A stretch of 5,704 nt of DNA, taken from the NCBI GenBank assembly GCA_946481465.1, contig CAMLOC010000277.1, forward strand, positions 1 to 5,704. Reading direction: 5' to 3'. This document shows, piece by piece, positions 5,285 to 5,704 of this stretch (positions are counted from its first letter, which is position 1; every line of letters begins with the position of its first letter). The DNA is from an uncultured Shinella sp. (GTDB taxonomy: Bacteria > Pseudomonadota > Alphaproteobacteria > Rhizobiales > Rhizobiaceae). The notes below the pieces were generated by a model. That model was not told the DNA's origin and ran no database searches. It saw nothing but the letters and a program-made list of their open reading frames with translations. Position numbers and translations under genes: made by a program.

Positions 5285-5704
5285 TCAGCGGGCGAGGATG
5301 ATGAGGCGGTCACCGGCGGCAAAGGTCACATTGTCCGATTTCGCCGGATTGACCACGACCCCGCCCATGGCGCGCAGGTCCTGGCCGGACGCGCCGGCAC
5401 GGCTGTAGCCGAGCGCCACCTCGCCGCGGATGAGCGCGGCAAGCGTCACGGTGTAGAAGTTCACCGGCCGGTCGATGGCGATGTAGTCGGTCACCGGGCG
5501 CATGTAGATTTCCGAGCCGTCCTCATCGAGCAGTTCGTCGAAGATCTGCGCCATCAACTCGTTTTCAGACGCCTGCGCCAGCATGAGGCTGACCAGCTTG
5601 TTGCTGACGACGAAATCGTCGGCGCGCGTCACCTCGGCAAGCTCGCGGTTGCGCACGTCGATCATCTCGGAGACGACATTGATGTGCGCGCCGGCCGCCT
5701 CGGC
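5285..5704 (-). CDS. CASTOR/POLLUX (DMI1)-related putative ion channel, C-terminal part (5' end outside window)
   Basis: The frame is open from the window edge at 5704 to a TGA whose complement is TCA 5285-5287, giving the last 139 residues. The stretch AHINVVSEMIDVRNRELAEV, then DDFVVSNKLVSLMLAQASEN, an acidic FDELLDEDGSEIYMRPV, and VNFYTVTLAALIRGEVALGY resembles the conserved region after the RCK-like domain in plant CASTOR, POLLUX and DMI1 channels and their bacterial relatives. The end, NVTFAAGDRLIILAR, is like the close of a TrkA-C/RCK-type domain. In legumes these proteins are nuclear-envelope cation channels of symbiotic calcium signalling; the bacterial members are poorly studied and would be inner-membrane channels with cytoplasmic regulatory domains. 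The pore helices and any selectivity filter are not in the window. It is convergent with the permease gene, 6 bp apart. An ATG at 5665 is internal, since conserved sequence continues upstream. Confidence 0.78.
   Translation of the reverse strand, partial: AEAAGAHINVVSEMIDVRNRELAEVTRADDFVVSNKLVSLMLAQASENELMAQIFDELLDEDGSEIYMRPVTDYIAIDRPVNFYTVTLAALIRGEVALGYSRAGASGQDLRAMGGVVVNPAKSDNVTFAAGDRLIILAR

Noticed and set aside
4516..5301. 261-residue open frame overlapping the permease in another frame
   Set aside because: It is an arginine- and alanine-rich shadow of the permease gene with no hydrophobic pattern or motif.

Overview
The window looks like chromosomal core DNA from a Rhizobiales (Rhizobiaceae-like) alphaproteobacterium. 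The support is the high GC content with GC-rich third codon positions, the order chorismate mutase / rpsP / rimM / trmD / (tauE) / rplS, the alanine-, lysine- and glutamate-rich C-terminal tails on S16 and L19, and a CASTOR/POLLUX-type channel next door. The genus cannot be fixed from the sequence alone. I see no insertion sequence, phage gene, CRISPR array, tRNA or rRNA.

Layout. Bases 1-173 hold the C-terminal end of an AroQ-class chorismate mutase. It is followed on the same strand by rpsP (ribosomal protein S16, 211-576), rimM (ribosome maturation factor, 690-1268) and trmD (tRNA m1G37 methyltransferase, 1270-1965). A good intrinsic terminator or attenuator sits between rpsP and rimM (601-629). 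rimM and trmD are separated by one base. trmD runs 19 bp into the 3' end of a convergent TauE/SafE-type membrane protein gene (1947-2693, minus strand). A 300-bp divergent intergenic region follows (2694-2993); it contains several possible RNA stems, one of which would cover the ribosome binding site of rplS. rplS (ribosomal protein L19, 2994-3512) ends in a strong intrinsic terminator (about 3535-3570).

The second half is an amino-acid-type ABC importer gene pair: a periplasmic binding protein (3665-4462) and a HisM/GlnP-type permease (4472-5278), 9 bp apart. No ATPase gene is present, because the next gene is convergent and begins 6 bp further on. That gene (5285-5704, minus strand, 5' end outside the window) encodes the C-terminal part of a CASTOR/POLLUX (DMI1)-related putative ion channel.

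How the genes work together. The first block serves translation. S16 and L19 are structural ribosomal proteins, RimM helps mature the 30S head, and TrmD modifies G37 of tRNAs to prevent frameshifting. In many bacteria rplS follows trmD in one operon. Here an oppositely oriented transporter gene separates them, so rplS needs its own promoter and control. The terminator after rpsP would let abundant S16 be made alongside small amounts of RimM and TrmD. The importer and the channel are separate membrane functions.

I see no clear undescribed multi-gene system. The points most worth checking are the possible regulatory leader of rplS, the attenuator after rpsP, the Asp-to-Glu change at the TrmD catalytic-base position, and the importer without an ATPase.
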